Shown here: piece by piece, positions 25,880 through 37,184 of the stretch | Numbering within the stretch: the stretch's first letter is position 1 | Layout: every line of letters starts with the position of its first letter | Assembly: GCA_964247055.1 (NCBI GenBank) | Contig: OZ176053.1 | Location: 12,834,001 to 12,898,000, forward strand | Length of the DNA stretch: 64,000 nt | Source: Paragordius varius | Taxonomy: Eukaryota > Nematomorpha | Direction of reading: 5' to 3' | The notes under the pieces: model-generated | Seen by the model: the letters and a program-made list of their open reading frames with translations, nothing else | What the model was told of the DNA's origin: nothing | Database searches by the model: none | Translations under genes and position numbers: made by a program

Positions 25880-26440
25880 AAGATTGTTTTTTACAAACCC
25901 GGTTATGTACGCAGTGTATTGGGTGAATTTAATGCCATTGGCACTGACGCAACATATAAAATAGATGAGGCAAACGGACTGTTATAAAAAACGATAAAGG
26001 CGGCGCCTTAACTTTTGCATGATACAAGCTATTCATCTCAAACTGTTTATTCCACCCACCCAAAAGACGGCTTTACACATGGATTTAAACCTGTGTCAAA
26101 CATAAATAGATTTATTATGAAAATATACTAATAAAAAAACTTAAGTTCCGATTGTTTTTCCGATCCCTATTTTCTGTTGGCAATCTTAACCAACTTACGA
26201 TTCATGACCATAAGTGCGGCACAAACTAAACCAGATTATTCTTCAGTACCAAATTTCCCTGTTCAAAAACTAAATCCTGATGATAATGCTGAAAACCTAT
26301 GGTCAGCGATGGAAAAAATAATCATTAGTACAGCCAACTAATCCAGCCCCAATGAAAATATAAGTGCATCTTGTCTCTAGACGAGCCAAGTCTGACCTGC
26401 ACGCCTCACAACAAAACTCATAATTGTAATACAATTAAAA
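25880..26440 (+). pseudogene. LINE endonuclease fragment
   Basis: Two frames show the second half of an apurinic-type LINE endonuclease and the following linker. 'VLGEFNAIG' near 25917 corresponds to the GDFNA block. 'SDPYFLLAIL' near 26160 corresponds to the SDH block, followed by SAAQTKPDY and NPDDNAENLWSAMEK (about 26280-26320), typical of the endonuclease-to-RT linker. Stops and frame changes are frequent, and no RT domain follows. It is not obviously the same family as the RTE element at 61150. Confidence 0.65.
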
Positions 26441-26884
26441 AGATTCTGTGAAAATAATATTAGATAGAAAATTAACAGAAAATATATATTATAATATAAA
26501 TTAAAAAAAATTAAACCAAAAATTAACGAGAAAAGAACAAAAAATAAATATATTGATAAATAAATAAAAATATAAATATAAAATGCGCTCTTTAGAAATG
26601 AAGGATGAGGGATAAGAATGATTCGGAGTGTGAAATATACTTTAAAAAAAATAATAATAACCTAAAAATTATCGTAACGGTAATGCCATAGATTAGTACC
26701 ACACTTTAGCATGCTCCAAATTATAAAAAATTCTTTTATAATAATATCATTTTTAACACAATATATATTTTCATTTAAATATACGGAAAGTAGATTGTTA
26801 TTAAAATATCTGTAAGTTTCACAAACTTAATCATCGATAATGTTTTACAATTATTCTTTTGGTAAAATTGATTAATAAAATTTA

Positions 26885-27880
26885 GTAAACGCGTTATCTT
26901 CTAATGTATTCATTTTATTACCTAAATTACGATAAAAATGAGTTTTTTATATATTTTAACCGCATTTATTATTTATCCGAACTTTAACTATTGAGTAATG
27001 TGCTCAAAAATTTTTAATTTTCGTTTAAGCTTTAGAGTAATGTTCATTAAATTGAAATTCCATGGATGTTGATTTAGTAATTTATATTATCTGTGTATTA
27101 TAAAAATTATGCCACACAATTTTAATATATAAAACAACTAAAATTTTATTAAATAAATCTATATAAAATTTTAATTTCCAATTTAAATGATTTTGCTGCA
27201 AATAACGATGTTTTGGGATTTCTTATTTTATTGTGTTTTTGTGTATTTCGAGACCATTGAATAGAAATACACATCATTAAAATATAAGCTTTAAATCTAT
27301 AATTAAAATACGTTGAACCGCTTTAAAATTTGTCATAGTTTCCACCGTGGCATAGGTAATGGGTCAAGTCGATTACAAAGAACGTTTTTATATTTTCAGT
27401 CAAAACTTATTTATTCCTTAAATAATCTTTTACATATCTTTTAGTTCCAATGAACAAACTCAACTTTTTTAAATTTAATTGTTGTTTGTAAAAGCATATA
27501 ATAAAATTTTAAATTACATGTTTAGAAATAGGTTTGCTATCATCAATAATAATAACTTGTTAACAAGTTTTATTTGGTTTCGCCTCGTTTTATTTGTTGT
27601 TTATAACTTTTGCAAGCGCCGTTGTTTTATTTCACAGACATTTGTACTTACTTTGATAGCCAATTAACAACCATAATTTAAATTGTATATTTTCTTAACA
27701 TTTAATTTGGTTAACAAATACAACACGCCATTATTCACGTGACTAAATCTTAAACTATCATTTACTCTTCGTTAGTTTTGTCCTATTTTGATTAGTTTTT
27801 TTGAATTTCTGTAATAAAATTATATCATTTTCCGGTTATCCATATTCTTTGCAGACATTCAAATGTAAGTATAATTATCT
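26885..27880 (+). repeat. R2 dispersed repeat, 5' part
   Basis: This matches 53685-54640 in reverse complement over nearly its whole length. Shared landmarks include 'CGCGTTATCTTCTAATGTAT', 'TTTTGCTGCAAATAA', 'AATTAAAATACGTTGAA' and 'ATTCTTTGCAGACATT'. The last is a splice-acceptor-like tract followed by ten bases (27855-27864, ACATTCAAAT) and GTAAGT. A short ATG frame at 26938 gives the hydrophobic MSFLYILTAFIIYP, resembling a signal peptide but closed after 18 codons. Class unknown. Confidence 0.6.
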
Positions 27881-28539
27881 TATTAGAGTATGTATGTATC
27901 TTCCAATTACATGATTGATTAATACAGTCTCGTATAATATTTGAACCTGCAAGAATTTTTTAATTTTTACTTAAGTTCAACATCTCCTTCTGTAAAGGAA
28001 ATCGCAATTTATTGTCAGGCTTTAAGTGTATTAATTATGTTTGGATAAAACAACAATAGTCAAAATTTTATGTGTATAATGATTGATTCTATAAACATTT
28101 ATTGATTAAATACATTTTAAACTAGATTTAGCCCCTTCAAATTACCAGTTATTTTAATTTAATAGTCTATTCAAATTTTATTGATATCATTAGCTGATTT
28201 TAACAAAATAATGAAACTAAAAAAATGTATTTTTAAAAATTCTTTTATATTATATAATTTTATATAAATATAATATATATTTTATACATGTTTCATTGTT
28301 GATCTTTTGATTTTATAAATGATTAATAAAGCTCGGTTTAGTTGTGTGATATAAAGAGAAAAATCAAAAAGTTATAATTGAATGACAAACATTAAAATTT
28401 TTAACTTAATACATTTGATAAGTAATACGCGAGATATTTTATTTGAAATTATATACATATTTTATGGTTTATTTTAAATATTATTGTAATTAATTTTAAA
28501 TATTACATGAACAGACATAATAATTTATCCAGTTAACCG
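27881..28539. other. AT-rich link within the R2 region
   Basis: Part of it, to about 27960, still matches the reversed R2 copy near 53690. I see no gene or other repeat in the rest. Confidence 0.4.
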
Positions 28540-29930
28540 GCCAATATGAAGTATCGTTAAGCTGAATGTTTTCATAATATTCAAATTAGTTTGGTTAATA
28601 AACAACACGCCATTTTTTACGTGACTAAATCTTGAACATTTGATTCTTCTCTTTACATTTTTTTCCCTAATTGGAATAATTCTGTTTTTAATAATTTATT
28701 AAATTTTTACTAACCTTCTTATCAAATTCTTGGGCATATTTGGTAAATATAAATTATATTATTTAAATTTTGATATATATTTATTGCAAGCTAAATTTTT
28801 TAATACATAAATTTGTTAAACCGTAATTCAATTAAATGATAATATCAAAAACAAAAATGTTTGTAACTAAATGACACGTTAATTTAAACTGGCTAAACTA
28901 TTTTCATAATTTGCCCTTGTCTTTGCATTATATGTTACAGATAAGGTGTTAAATGGTAGTAATGAAGGTAACTGCCGCGAAACACTTGTGTAACATTTAT
29001 ATGATTTTGGATTGATATTCGCAAACTTATATATTTAAGACATTTTGATCTGTAAGTTGCCTTGGTAATTTAAATGGTGATTTATAAATCTTTTCCTAAA
29101 GGCCAATGATTTTACCTAAAAATAAATATTTCTTGTTTTTTTAACTCTAGATGTCGAAAATGCTTTAATTCACCCTTATGAGTAAGTATACATTGCTAGA
29201 AAGTTATTAGTTATTGCCAAATAGTATATACAGCAAAGGTCATAATTATTGGCTAGGTAATTTTTTCACTTTTTACTATTTTTAGCCAATAATACCGTCC
29301 TTTTTACTATTTGGCAATTAATAACTTTCTAGAATTGTTTAATCAAACACCATAAACAAAAGTAATTAGTGAATTCAACGTTGGTATTTTATTTTATAAA
29401 TAAAACCATATTCCTTAGTTTGATAAGCGATTTCGCAGAAAAGCTAACTGAATATTTTATAACTAGATTTTACACGATTTTATTAAAAAATTTTGATTAC
29501 ATTAGTTGCCTTTTTTATGTTTACTATAGGACCTAAGACCATGATTTTAAAGACAAAGAAAGTTAAGTCTAAAGTTGAGAATTTTGTACTAAGAGGGATG
29601 CATCATCAATGATTTTAAAGTGTTTAAACGAAAAGAGTTATTTGTAATTGATGTTATTCTCAACGTGCCATATCATTCACTTGCAAAAAATATAAAAATA
29701 TTTAAAGAGAAACCGATAGTGAACCAGAACCAACATAGGGCAAACAGTCTTATAACTTCTATATAAATCGCGTAACTAGTGACCGGCCTAATTTTGTTTT
29801 TTAAAATATCCATCCCACTGAAAAAAACGCTTTTAATTTTATATATATTTTTGTCCTGATAAAAAATATAATAGGCAAAAATATATAGATAAAAATTTAG
29901 TTTCAAAAAAAGCTCCATATCAAACTACTA
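28540..29930 (+). repeat. R2 dispersed repeat, 3' part
   Basis: This aligns with 59900-61108, including 'GCAAATTAGTTTGGTTTATAA'-like sequence, 'ATAAGGTGTTA', 'CCATATCATTCACTTGCAA' near 29670 and 'TAGTGACCGGCCTAATT' near 29776. A hairpin MITE (29196-29332) is present here and absent at the same point of the 59.5-kb copy. The 81-codon minus frame at 29673-29918 is not conserved. Confidence 0.6.
29196..29332. mobile_element. 137-bp hairpin MITE
   Basis: The ends are inverted: CTAGAAAGTTATTA at the left and TAATAACTTTCTAG at the right. The arms continue as 'TTGCCAAATAGTA' and an inner pair around 'ATTATTGGCTA'. The flanks share ATTG. The R2 copy at 60540 lacks it, which confirms insertion. The superfamily cannot be fixed from this alone. 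Confidence 0.75.
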
Positions 29931-30182
29931 CCCATTTTTATTTCACAACATTTTTCCAAAAAAATATTTTATCCCGCTACAAATAAAGCTAATTTATCTA
30001 AATCACCTATAAGAAATAATCTTTTTTTTACATTATGCTATGGCACCGTCATGTTGGTTGAATTTTCACGGCCAGATTTTTCTATTAATATATAAAGTTT
30101 TATATAATAATTCGAATTATACATTTGTCCTCAATGTTACATAAGTGCAAATTTTCGTAACGGTTTTTGGTTACATTTTTAG

Positions 30183-30236
30183 AAGGCCTAGTGTCACCAG
30201 GACGATTCGAATCGAAGGCCCGAAATGAATGTGGTT
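30183..30236 (+). CDS. Candidate 54-nt exon, phase 1-1
   Basis: A clean acceptor (TTACATTTTTAG) precedes a 54-base segment far less AT-rich than its surroundings, followed by the donor GTATCC. Only the frame with two leading bases looks protein-like, giving GLVSPGRFESKARNECG, and it leaves one base over, so the exon is symmetrical in phase 1. That is the same phase as most candidate microexons at 34.5-44.5 kb, and the donor type (GTAT) is also the same. If it is not spliced, the frame runs on to a TAA at about 30267. No start exon was found. It could be an upstream exon of the same gene or an isolated remnant. Confidence 0.35.
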
Positions 30237-30266
30237 GTATCCAAGCGTTTAAACATTATTTTTGTT

Positions 30267-31380
30267 TTTAACTGCATCGATATACATTATTTAACAATTT
30301 GTTAGTGTATATTCAATATATATTTCAATTTGTGATATGTTAACGTTTATTTTCAAATTATTAAATTATTGTTTGTATTTTGTTACATCGACAATTTGTT
30401 AATTTGGATTTATTATTAATTCCACGCTTGAGCTTTATTATTCTTTTCGATAAAAGTAGGGTTAACATGTTAGATATTAGAGGTTCCACTTCTCTAAAAA
30501 TAGCTTTAAATAACCTTTTTGTGAGTAAAATTGCTTACTTTTTATTTGGCTAAAATGTTTATAATATTGATGCACTATTATCAAAACTTCGAAAAAAATG
30601 CAAATGTTATGAGTGTATCGGAAATGTCGATCAAAAACGCATCTTGAGATGGATTTCAGTAAATGATTATACCTAAAAAATAGTAGGATAAATTTTTATT
30701 GGATAATTGAAATTTTATAATATAAGGATTGTTTAAACAATGGTTTAGGTATCTTTTTAGATTCCATCATATCATATATTAGGAAATATAATAGGCAAAT
30801 ATTTTTTATAATTTTTACATGTTTTGCATAAACCAACCAAATAAGAACACTTTGGACCTTTCCTTTATAAATTTCAAAGGCTCTTATAACGCTTCATCAA
30901 AATGTTGATATTAAAACTTTTGACATTTGTATCCTACCGATATCAATTAAGTTATAATGCAATTTAAACAATGTTTTTAGATATATTTTCAGAGTACTTA
31001 ACCTTTAAATAAATTTCTTTCATTTTTGGTATTTATTAAGGCTGTTGGTATTTATATACAAAAAATTATATAAATATTAAGACATTTGTGTTATTGCAGA
31101 TTAAATAATTTCAAAACAACCTCAAAATACAATTTCAAACGATATGTCAGGGCCCAATAAAAAAGGTTCTATTAAATTTACCATTAAATTTTTATGATTT
31201 GATTATCAAAATTTTTTTACATAATATAATTTTTGATCAAAACAAAAAAATCGATGCTACCTTGAAATAATACTTTTGTTATTTATTTTGCTAACTAAAA
31301 TATGTAATATTTGGTATGATTGTTTAACGGTCTGAAAATAAATCCACACAGTGATCGATTTTTACTATACATGATGGGAT
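30267..31380. other. AT-rich region, nothing recognised
   Basis: No gene, TIR or repeat could be supported between the candidate exon and the FB2 palindrome. Confidence 0.45.
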
Positions 31381-31384
31381 TACA

Positions 31385-34300
31385 GTATGCATTTTAATGT
31401 ATGTTAAGTAATTTTATTGCCAGTCAAATAACATAAATTTATCAAATGCTTAAAATACTGCAAACAATTTTTTTCGTAGCACACATATGAAAAAGGATTG
31501 ACGTGAGAATTACATATTTTAATTTGATGGATATTTTGTAATGATAAATTTTGAGAATATTATAGCAATTTATGTTAACATTTGAACTATTGATGTTAGG
31601 TATTTAGATGCGGAATTTTGTGGATTATTCTCTTTAATAAATTAAATATAAAAAAATAGGGATTTTAAGATTATTTTCGTTAATTATTCCTAATTAAATT
31701 TAATAATTTATATTTTTTATGATAAATACCTGTATTAATCAAAATTGGTATTGTTATTTTATATTGTTATTACTAATAAATAAAACATGCTAATATATAT
31801 TTGTGAAAAATAAAGTATTAGATTGTTTTTTAATATTAATATTTAAGTATTTCAGACATTTTATTTAGGTAAAAATTTTAATAAATTTAGTCAAGTTTAA
31901 TTTTTTTTGTTTTTTAATTTTAATTGTGATTAATATTACATATTTTGGACATTTTAAGAAATAGAGGTAAAAATTACCGTTTTAAATTAGTAAAAATTTA
32001 ATTCTTTTCTGTTAAGTTTTGCATTGTTAATCGTAATTAATTACTACATATTTTGTACATTATAAATATAGGTAAAAATTTCGGTTTTTGGTAAATTAAG
32101 TAAAAATTTAATATTTTTCTGTTTTTTAGGTTTTATGTTAATTGTAATTTTATGACATAAAATGGAAATTTTAATAATTACAGGTAAAAATTGTGGTTTT
32201 TAATAAATTTGTACAAATTTATTTTTTTTTTGTTTTATTTAACATTGTTAAAAATTAATTCCTACATATTTTGAACATTTAAATAGTTACAAAAATTGTG
32301 GTTTTTAATAAATTTAGTCAAATATAATTTTTGTTTTATTTATTTTGTTAATTTTAAATAATTTTATTTTGACATACTATAATAAAGATAGGTAAAATTA
32401 TTCAGATCTAAGAATTTTTTGTTTATCTATATTGCATTGAAAATAAATAATAATTTTAATATATTTTTGCTATAATTATAAAAACAGGTAGAAAATACTT
32501 GGGTTAAGAAATTTTTTTATTATTTTTTAGTTATATTGAAAATTTTACAAAAATTTTTGTTATATTAATAAATACAGGTAAATATATTATAGTTTAAGAA
32601 AATTTATGTTTTTCCAATTTGTTTTTAAGGTATTGCACTGTTAATTAATTATATTAATATTTTTGACATACATTAATAAAGACAGATATTCAATGTTTTT
32701 CGGTTTTATATTTAAAAATACCCACCAAAAATAATCTATATTCACATAAAACATCGCTGTATAGATGCATAAATATATTTTATAAATTTTAGTGGTTAAA
32801 ATACTAATTAAATAACTCAAAATATTCTCCACCGATATTTTTCAATCAAAGCTATAAACAATAAGGAAACAATTTTTAATTATAGATAAATTTATTTTAA
32901 ATCTATTATCATAATATAGATCAAAAATTGATGTTGAAAGCATTTTTTGAAATTAGCATTCTTATTGATTTTAATACAGGTACTTTGATGATTTTAATAT
33001 TGGTACACGATGCCGTGTGCGTTCATGGTGATCTTAACTCTTAGATTAAGATATCATGAGATGCCAAAAATAACTAGGAAATGTAGATAATCATGAAAAT
33101 TACAATCATCTTCATTTTCTGGGATGATTATATCAATTAAAATATAAGATAGAAACGTTTTTGATTAAAGTATTAGAAAATTAATACCTGGATAGAAATA
33201 TTTTCAACATAATTATGTTAAAACATTCAAAGTTTGAAAGGGGACTAAAGGTTGACCTGGTTTCTCAACAACTTTTGCAAAAAAATATTTTTTACATGAT
33301 AAAAAATTAAAAATGATATTTTATGTTTTTGCCTTTTCGTTCTACCAGCCAAATTTTAAAAAATATGAAAAGGCTTATATATTAATGACGTCAAATAGAA
33401 AATAGACCAAAAACTAGGCAAAAAGAACACTAACATTGTTTTTTGTTGAAGAATAGTTTTTCATATTTAGTTTAGGATGGTAGAACTAAAACGCAAATTG
33501 AACGCATGAAATATCATTTTTAAATTTTTTTTCATTAATAAAATTTTTTTTATTTACTTGGTAAAAGTGCAGGTCAACCTTATTTAGTACCCTTTCAAAC
33601 TTTGCAATATTCAAAATTACAATAAAAATACTTCTAGAATCCAGGTATCAATTTTTCAATACTAAATACGTTTCTATCCTATACTTTAGTTGTTTTAATC
33701 ATCCCAGAAAATGATGGTGATTGTAATTTTCACGATTATCTACATTTCCTAGTGATTTTTTGGATCTCAAGATATTCCTTAATCTTTTATGATCACCATG
33801 AACGCACATTGTATTTATTAAAATTTCCAAAATTTGAAGTTAATTACAATTTACAATGTTAAATAAAAAAAACATAAAAAACTAAATTGGGCTAAATTAC
33901 GTAAAACGTAATTTCTATCTGCATTTATAAAAATATATTAAAATTTATTAATAATTAACAATACAAAACATAAAAAAAGAATATCTACTTAAATTTTATT
34001 CCTAATAATATATATTAATATATTAAAATACTAAAAAATTAATTAACAATGCAAAAACTAAAAAACAAAACAATCTAAAATCTAATTAAATTTTTACAAA
34101 ATATATATTCCTATGTTTTTTTAATTAGTACAGTAATAACTATATAAAAAAATAATAAATTTTCGATTAATACAGGTATTTATCCTGTTAAAAATATTAA
34201 TTATTAGATTTAATTAGGATTATTTAACATAAATATTCTTAAAATACCTATTATTTATTAATTTATTAAAGATGAAAACCCATAAAATTCCGCATCTGAA

Positions 34301-34515
34301 TACGTAACAATAATATTAATGATAACATATGCTATAATATCCCCAAAATTTATCATTACAAAATATCCATCAAATTAAAACTATGTTAATTCTCACGTCA
34401 ATCCTCATTCATATGTGTACTATGAAATACTTTTGTGGATCAGTATTTTACGCATTTGATAAACCAGTTTTGACTGGCAATAAAATTACCTAACATACAT
34501 TAAAATGCATATTGT
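31385..34515. repeat. Foldback element FB2, 3.1 kb
   Basis: The outer ends are reverse complements: 'CATTTTAATGTATGTTA' near 31390 against 'ACATACATTAAAATG' near 34492. Inner checks include 'GTGCGTTCATGGTGATC' near 33016 against 'GATCACCATGAACGCAC' near 33790. The centre lies near 33400. The arms are unequal because the left arm holds a longer tandem array. A third, single-arm relative lies at 45545-46050. The right end stops about 40 bases before a candidate microexon (34557). No coding capacity was recognised; the minus frame 32641-32832 is not preserved. Confidence 0.75.
31855..32700 (+). repeat. Degenerate ~100-bp tandem array
   Basis: About eight diverged units each contain AGGTAAA or a close variant, followed by AATTxxGGTTTTTAATAAATTT and a T-rich stretch. 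The AGGTA motif recurs at about 31867, 31965, 32071, 32182, 32391, 32486 and 32576, with a mutated unit near 32288, so the spacing is about 90-112 bases. Fewer units appear reversed in the right arm of FB2 (33830-34180). Confidence 0.6.
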
Positions 34516-34556
34516 ATATACATTAATAAAATATAAATTTATTAATATATCTATAG

Positions 34557-34589
34557 ACTCTCCTTTAAACTGGCTAGATTTAGAAATCG
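34557..34589 (+). CDS. Candidate microexon B0, 33 nt
   Basis: The acceptor is AATATATCTATAG and the donor GTATGT. The 33 bases read, in the frame with two leading bases, SPLNWLDLEI with one base left over, so phase 1 to 1. It is homologous to B1 and B2, and the flanking introns are also related. The partner exon A expected about 110 bases upstream is missing because FB2 ends there. Confidence 0.5.
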
Positions 34590-35391
34590 GTATGTCTTAC
34601 TATTCATTATTTTTTATTATAATTTTGTACATATTAAAAAATATAATATCAACTATACTTTGGCAAAGCATTTATTTAATTGTAATAATCTTAGTTTAAT
34701 TTTAAAATATTACCACTTTTCATTTTTTCTCGCTATTTTGGGTGTTTTAGACCACATTACTATTGTATTATGGTTTTTTAATTAATATTTAAAAATCAAA
34801 TCATCTACTCTTGTATTAGAATTGAACAGCTCGATAAAAATCTCAAATATTAAAAAGATTTTAATAAAATATAAGTTGAAAGCTTTCCACAGTAAATTAA
34901 CATCTAATACACAATTATTTAGGTTTAGACTTTTAAGAATAATGGCGCGAAAAGGTTTGAGACGAAGAAAGTTTTTACTTTTTCCATTTATAAACTAACG
35001 AGTAAGAAGTTGGGACCTGACGCTGTCAAATACAAAAATATTTAGCAAGTTTAGGGGCAAAATTAAACGGATTTTAGGTGGATCATCGTACAAAAAATAT
35101 TATTTTTCAGTAAAAACAACATTTTTTTATCCACAAGCAGAACCTTGCACAAAACCCTTTTTAAATAAGCATATTTTAATGTTTTTATGTTGTTTTCGGT
35201 ATTGAATAAAAATTAACAATAACACAGTGTTTTTACTATACTTTGATGCGATTATTACCCATGTATAAAATATTTTCATAACCATTTACGGAATAAAAAA
35301 TCTGTTTCAAATAGGATAATAAAAATCACTTTATTATTAGGGTGTTTTTTAATAATTTTAATGCTATGCTGGTATATTTTACTCTTAATAG

Positions 35392-35424
35392 ATAATCCAA
35401 TAGCAAAAGCCAAAAAAAACCCAG
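35392..35424 (+). CDS. Candidate microexon A1, 33 nt
   Basis: The acceptor is TTACTCTTAATAG and the donor GTATAC. It reads NPIAKAKKNP in phase 1 to 1. It pairs with B1 across a 76-base intron and matches A2 in sequence, length, splice sites and phase, including the preceding 'AATGCTATGCTGGTAT'. Confidence 0.5.
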
Positions 35425-35500
35425 GTATACTTATTTTTAATATTTATCCTATAAATTAAAACAAATAATAACATTAAAATAAATAAATTTATATCTATAG

Positions 35501-35530
35501 AGCTCTCACTCAATTTATTGGATTTGTCGG
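35501..35530 (+). CDS. Candidate microexon B1, 30 nt
   Basis: The acceptor is TATATCTATAG and the donor GTATGT. It reads LSLNLLDLS in phase 1 to 1. It is one codon shorter than B0 and B2, and the length difference keeps the frame. The codons joined across the A1-B1 intron give a glutamate. Confidence 0.5.
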
Positions 35531-35922
35531 GTATGTTTTATTTTACATATTCGTTTTAACATAATATTTTTATATAATTAAAAATATAGACCACATAGAA
35601 TATACTAAAATATGGTTTTTTGATTAATATTTAATTATCAAACCATCTACTCCAGTATTAAATTAAGAAATAAAATTTCCACAATTTCTAACTTTTTAAG
35701 TCCAAAATTAAAATATCGAACTGCTCGATGAAAATCTAATATATCAAAAAGATTTTGGTAAAAAAGTAGCTTTCCTCAGTAAATTAACATCTAATATTCA
35801 TTCACGTTTATAATAAAATGGGGCGTAAATGATAGAAAAATGGAAATCACTTTAATATTATTTTAACGTGATTTTTTCGATAATAATTTTAATGCTATGC
35901 TGGTATAATTTATGCTTAATAG

Positions 35923-35955
35923 ATAATCCAATACCAGAACCCAAAAAAACTCCAG
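35923..35955 (+). CDS. Candidate microexon A2, 33 nt
   Basis: The acceptor is ATGCTTAATAG and the donor GTATAC. It reads NPIPEPKKTP in phase 1 to 1. It differs from A1 by five bases in 33. The paired B2 follows after an 80-base intron. Confidence 0.5.
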
Positions 35956-36035
35956 GTATACTTATTATTAATATTCATCTTACAAAAACAAATAATATAT
36001 ACATTAAAATAAATTAATTTATAATATATCTATAG

Positions 36036-36068
36036 ACCCCTCTCTTAACTGGCTAGATTTAGAAACAG
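36036..36068 (+). CDS. Candidate microexon B2, 33 nt
   Basis: The acceptor is TATATCTATAG and the donor CAG/GTATGT, a close match to the consensus. It reads PSLNWLDLET in phase 1 to 1. Compared with B0, it differs at several sites, yet both remain open and share LNWLDLE. Confidence 0.5.
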
Positions 36069-37184
36069 GTATGTTTATCACTACTTTTTTTAATATTTTG
36101 TACATACAACTATTTGAAACATTTATTTACTTGTAATTATGTCAGTTTATTCCTAGATTCTAACACTTTTTACTTTTTATCGCGATTATATTTTGGGCTA
36201 GTTTTAGACCCCAGATATTAAAGTAAAATTATGTTTTTTCGTTAACATTTAATGACCAAACCAATTAATCCTGTTTTAGGTATGGAAAAATTTCTACAGT
36301 TTTTTTGACTTGGGAACAGTTCTATAGAAATCTAAAAATATTAAAAAATATTTGGTAAAATAATTGAAAGTTAAGTAGATTTAAGTATATTCTACTAATT
36401 TTTTAACCAAAATATACATTTTTTGAAAAATTTATTTTTAGATGTGAGCTTTAAAAGTACCAAACTTTTTCCTCTGTAAAAATAAATGGTCCTTTTAAAA
36501 TAAAAGCGATTGCGGGGATTGCATGATAATTAATAAAAATATTTTTTATGAATAATTTGTTAAAAAATTTATTAACAAAATTCAGTTCAAGTGTTCGTAC
36601 TATTTTAAGTCATTAACGAAACGGTTAAATAAAGCTTTAAAATATAATAAAAACCCTTTCTCTAATTAATTCAATGATGCTGATTTCTATCTCAAAATTA
36701 TTAAAACGTTTGTTTTTCTTCAATATAGTAAATTGATATTGCATTTTTCACGAAAATTTACCGGATTCATTAAGCACATCAACTCTCCAAATAAAATTCT
36801 GAAGCGATAGATAAAATTAATGAGCATTAAATCGACAAAAGAATCACCATTTTTATATATAGTTAAAGTAAATGGCTCAAACTCTATAAATGATTTTAAA
36901 AATTTAAATAGTTAATTTATATTGTATCTGATGATCGGTTATTTTGTAAAACCTTTTTCAGGATCAAGAAATTTTAAAACAAAAATAATAACATAAAATG
37001 GTGACAATGATGTATGGTAAAGGTGTCTCTAACTAGCGAAAAAACAGTAAACATTACTGGAAATAACTAGTTATAAACACCCTTAATTAATGGATGGATG
37101 GATTACACAATTTTTTAATAAGTAAGATAATAAATAATTGTGTTATGGTTGCATCATAAATTATTATATAAGATGTTGGACAAC
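36069..37184. other. AT-rich region, mostly unrecognised
   Basis: The first 320 bases are the downstream intron of the duplicated A-B unit. A stretch near 36400-36520 resembles the FB1 family in reverse. A hairpin of about 65 bases, with inverted ends around CTAACTAG and CTAGTTAT, lies near 37020-37085. No other feature was seen. Confidence 0.4.

Noticed and set aside
30195-30225. GATTCGAATC resembling the T-loop of a tRNA
   Set aside because: No acceptor stem, D arm or anticodon arm surrounds it; a coding exon explains the GC-rich segment better.
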